This document shows, piece after piece, positions 61,659-64,000 of a stretch of 64,000 bases of DNA (position 1 is its first letter; each line of letters opens with the position of its first letter). Under the pieces are notes generated by a model. That model was not told where the DNA came from. It searched no databases and worked only from the letters and a program-made list of their open reading frames with translations. Source of the DNA: Candidatus Stackebrandtia excrementipullorum (GTDB lineage Bacteria > Actinomycetota > Actinomycetes > Mycobacteriales > Micromonosporaceae); the NCBI GenBank assembly GCA_019113825.1, contig DXGR01000111.1, positions 1-64,000 of the forward strand. Direction: 5' to 3'. The position numbers were made by a program, and so were the translations under genes.

Positions 61659-61868
61659 TCAGCGTTTTTTCAACCAGTCTTCTTCTCGCGGTTCGGTGTC
61701 GTCTACGTCGTTGGCAACGTAGTCGGCGTATGGGTCCTCGTCGTACTGATCGCCCGCCGATCGACCGCTCAATTCGCGCTCAAGCGCATCGAGGTCGGTG
61801 TTCGGCGAGTGGTACTTAAGCCGCCGGGCTACCTTCGTCTGCTTAGCCTTCGCTCGGCCGCGCCCCAT
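61659..61868 (-). CDS. DUF3073 protein
   Basis: This 69-aa protein has a basic start (MGRGRAKAKQTKVARRLKYHSP) and an acidic second half (YDEDPYADYV.NDVDDTEPREEDW). It is the typical composition of the conserved actinobacterial DUF3073 family. It has no known function. Its place near valine dehydrogenase resembles Streptomyces. Confidence 0.93.
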   Translation of the reverse strand: MGRGRAKAKQTKVARRLKYHSPNTDLDALERELSGRSAGDQYDEDPYADYVANDVDDTEPREEDWLKKR

Positions 61869-62201
61869 ATGGCTCGACCCCCTCGCACAGAATCATCGGG
61901 GTCACCGCATCGGTGCCCCGGAACCGTTGACATCTCTCGTGGCTCCTACGGTACAGCGCGATGCCGCGCTTTCCCACCCGGCCCACCGACGAACCTGTAA
62001 CGATTTTTCGGCGATTCGTATGCAAATCACCCTAAATCGGGCAACTCGCAGTGCTAAATGCGGTAATGACCACTCCCGGGAAAGAGTCGATACCGGTGTC
62101 AGGTGCCACGGTTGCTCGTCGGTGGCGGCCGGTGTGAACTTTTAGTGGTCGTTTGGTGGAGGTGTCGTCCACCAAACGACCGTGTTGAGGAACGGCGGAC
62201 G
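61869..62201. other. intergenic region with hairpin at 62147-62181
   Basis: There is no recognisable gene in 333 bases. A perfect 14-bp stem (GGTCGTTTGGTGGA and complement, 7-nt loop) lies 21 nt after the valine dehydrogenase stop and probably terminates it. The rest should hold the DUF3073 promoter. Confidence 0.6.
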
Positions 62202-63278
62202 TTAAGGCAACAGGATGCTGCGCAGTCGGCCGCACTCGGCCATCCGGCGCTCGGCCATCCGGTCGGCGGCAACGGCCGGCGGCACACCTTCGGAATCGGC
62301 TGTCCGCAACAGCCGTCCGGTGATGTCGAAGATCTGCGAAGCCCGGCGCTTGGCCCGTTCGAAATTGAAACCGTCGATCTCGTCGGAGACCTGGATGACG
62401 CCACCGGAGTTGACCAGATAGTCGGGCGCGTAAAGGATTCCGCGTTCAGCCAGCATCTTCTCGATACCGGGGTGGGCCAACTGGTTGTTGGCTGCGCCGA
62501 CGACGACCTTTGCGCGCAGGACCGGTACGGTGTCGTCGTTCAGGGCGCCACCGAGGGCGCACGGAGCGTAGATGTCGATGTCGGATGTGATCAACGCATC
62601 GGTGTCGTCGACAAAGGTCGCCTGAGGGTGGGTGGTCGACAGCCAAGCGCGGGCTTGCTCCGAAATGTCGGTGGCGACCACGGTCGCACCCTCTTCGAGA
62701 AGGTGACCGATGAGGTAACGCCCCACCTTCCCGATGCCCGCAACACCGACGGTGCGGCCGGCCAGATCGGCCGAGCCCCAACGGTGCTCGGCGGCTGCAC
62801 GCATGCCGCTGTATACGCCGTAGGCGGTGAGGACCGAGGAGTCGCCGGCACCGCCGTTTTCGACGGAGCGGCCGGTGGCGTGACGCGTCTCCTTCGCGAT
62901 GACGTCCATGTCCTGCACGTAGGTGCCGACGTCGCATGCGGTGATGTAACGCCCGCCCAGCGATTCGACGAACCGGCCGTAGGCGCGAAGTAGCGCCTCG
63001 GACTTGTCGGCGACGGGGTCGCCCCAGATCACGGCCTTGCCTCCGCCGAGGTCCAGACCGGCCAGGGAGGCCTTGTATGCCATCCCCTTGGACAGATCGA
63101 GGGCGTCGCGAACCGCGTCCTCCTCATTGTCGTACGGGTAGAACCGTGTCCCTCCCAGCGCGGGACCGAGAGCGGTGGAGTACACCGCGATGATGGCTTT
63201 GAGGCCAGAATTCTTGTCCTGGCAGAAAACGACCTGCTCGTGCCCTGTCAGGTTGGCCGGGGCTTCGAATACGCCCAT
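62202..63278 (-). CDS. vdh: valine (Leu/Phe/Val) dehydrogenase
   Basis: This 358-aa Glu/Leu/Phe/Val dehydrogenase family enzyme deaminates branched-chain amino acids with NAD. The substrate-binding and catalytic lysines are in [23 protein letters not shown], the NAD motif is [16 protein letters not shown], and GAANNQLAH and [11 protein letters not shown] follow. The start ATG 63278 ([10 protein letters not shown]) matches Streptomyces Vdh. It supplies acyl-CoA precursors. It is divergent from a conserved gene that runs past the window end. Confidence 0.93.
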   Translation of the reverse strand: MGVFEAPANLTGHEQVVFCQDKNSGLKAIIAVYSTALGPALGGTRFYPYDNEEDAVRDALDLSKGMAYKASLAGLDLGGGKAVIWGDPVADKSEALLRAYGRFVESLGGRYITACDVGTYVQDMDVIAKETRHATGRSVENGGAGDSSVLTAYGVYSGMRAAAEHRWGSADLAGRTVGVAGIGKVGRYLIGHLLEEGATVVATDISEQARAWLSTTHPQATFVDDTDALITSDIDIYAPCALGGALNDDTVPVLRAKVVVGAANNQLAHPGIEKMLAERGILYAPDYLVNSGGVIQVSDEIDGFNFERAKRRASQIFDITGRLLRTADSEGVPPAVAADRMAERRMAECGRLRSILLP

Positions 63279-63485
63279 GATGCGCCGCTCCTGTATTGAG
63301 TCCTTATGAGACGTTGAACGATTGCCGGCGGGGGTGTCGCCGAACCTCAGCCTAAACGTCGTCCGGAGCCGGGCGCGATCCATCCGCCCGTAACGGTCGG
63401 TCGGTGGACGGTAGTCGGTATGTCCGACGCCGCCCCGGCTGCGCGACGGTTTCGTTGCGAGGGTCGATCGTGGGAAGATCTCGCC

Positions 63486-64000
63486 GTGACCGTTCCGTAC
63501 GCCGCGTACTTGCGCGCCTATGAACCGTTGGCCGCTTTCGGTGCCGAGCGTGCGCAATGGTGGCGGCGGTACGCCGAAGAAGGTCGAGCGATACCACCGG
63601 AACTGGGGCCCGTGAGGCAACGTGACGAACTGTACGAATCGGGGGCCCTGACGAAGCGGTTGCCCGATATCGGCGACGAGGCGTACGTCATCGACGGCGA
63701 GGACGGTCCACTGGTGTCCCCGTGGCAGGTACGGCCGCGCATCGCGGCCGCCGTCGACAGGCTCGCATCGTCGCCGGCCAATCTGCGGTTGGCGCGGGCG
63801 TTCATCACCCCCGAGGTGGCCGCAGAGGCGTCGGCGGTCGGTCGCGGTGCTGATGCGCGTCACTCCGCGGACCTTGACGACGAAGAACCGATCTGGCATG
63901 AACACGTAGCCACATGGCACGTCCCCGTCCGATGGTTCATGTGCGTGAAGGCCGAAGAACGAGAGCTCATTGTGACCGACGACCGCCGTCTCCTGCGATA
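63486..64000 (+). CDS. conserved actinobacterial protein, partial (3' end outside)
   Basis: An open frame from GTG 63486 runs to the window edge (171 codons so far). It begins [21 protein letters not shown] and contains [41 protein letters not shown] and TDDRRLLR. It is a soluble protein seen next to vdh in Streptomyces, where bldC follows. Function unknown. GGGAAG lies 8 nt before the start. Codon use and composition match coding sequence. Confidence 0.8.
   Translation, partial: MTVPYAAYLRAYEPLAAFGAERAQWWRRYAEEGRAIPPELGPVRQRDELYESGALTKRLPDIGDEAYVIDGEDGPLVSPWQVRPRIAAAVDRLASSPANLRLARAFITPEVAAEASAVGRGADARHSADLDDEEPIWHEHVATWHVPVRWFMCVKAEERELIVTDDRRLLR

Noticed and set aside
1..64000. tRNA, rRNA, CRISPR, insertion sequence or phage genes
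   Set aside because: I looked for T-loop sequences, repeat-spacer arrays and transposase or integrase motifs and found none that stand up to reading.

Overview
The window is GC-rich with densely packed genes, GTG and TTG starts, 1- to 4-nt gene overlaps and probable leaderless starts, so it comes from a high-GC actinobacterium. Developmental genes point to a mycelial or otherwise differentiating lineage: a BldN-type sigma factor with its membrane anti-sigma, SARP and Scr1/DUF397 regulators, and valine dehydrogenase beside DUF3073. Synteny suggests Streptomyces, Micromonospora or Glycomycetaceae relatives. I cannot name the species. No rRNA, tRNA, CRISPR array, transposase or phage gene was recognised.

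Layout. 0.1-4.4 kb (minus): EI24 membrane protein, hydrolase and DUF2516, then the conserved HTH / 33-aa basic protein / epimerase / PlsC block (Rv0500A-Rv0502-like). 4.6-10.9 kb: tethered zinc metallopeptidase, Scr1-like regulator plus DUF397, proline dehydrogenase, CGNR zinc-finger protein, TIM-barrel isomerase and a cysteine-rich protein. 10.9-12.6 kb is decayed and holds a multiply frameshifted zinc alcohol dehydrogenase. 12.6-17.6 kb: 2-hydroxyacid dehydrogenase, Fur-family regulator coupled to YgfZ, PabC and a membrane protein. 17.7-21.6 kb: a SARP regulator divergent from a small secreted four-cysteine protein followed by an ABC exporter; this is the best candidate for an undescribed system. 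21.6-25.6 kb: GlcD-type oxidase, TetR/membrane protein pair and an ATP-grasp protein.

25.8-37.6 kb is a conserved core: the rex-hemA-(51-aa ORF)-cobA/hemD-hemB operon, in which hemC is missing and a 51-codon reading frame sits exactly in its place; two HAD phosphatases and a glutaredoxin; bldN-rsbN; folP-folB-folK-DUF3180. 37.8-40.6 kb holds two RbsC-like permeases with no ATPase or binding protein. 41.3-53.7 kb resembles the oriC-proximal block of other actinobacteria (Ddl-like ligase, aminotransferase, GNAT, trxA-trxB, anti-sigma-sigM, pseudokinase, murJ, cca), but parA and parB are not beside it. 53.9-64 kb: DUF1707, a secreted GH26-like glycosidase, arginine deiminase, PAS protein, a frameshifted beta-propeller, tadA and its partner, a subtilisin inhibitor, DUF3073, valine dehydrogenase and the start of a conserved gene that runs off the end.

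Regulation readable from sequence includes a Rex-operator-like site before rex, a BldN-type promoter before rsbN, a SigR-type promoter candidate before trxB, palindromes between the TetR gene and its divergent neighbour, and many hairpin terminators.
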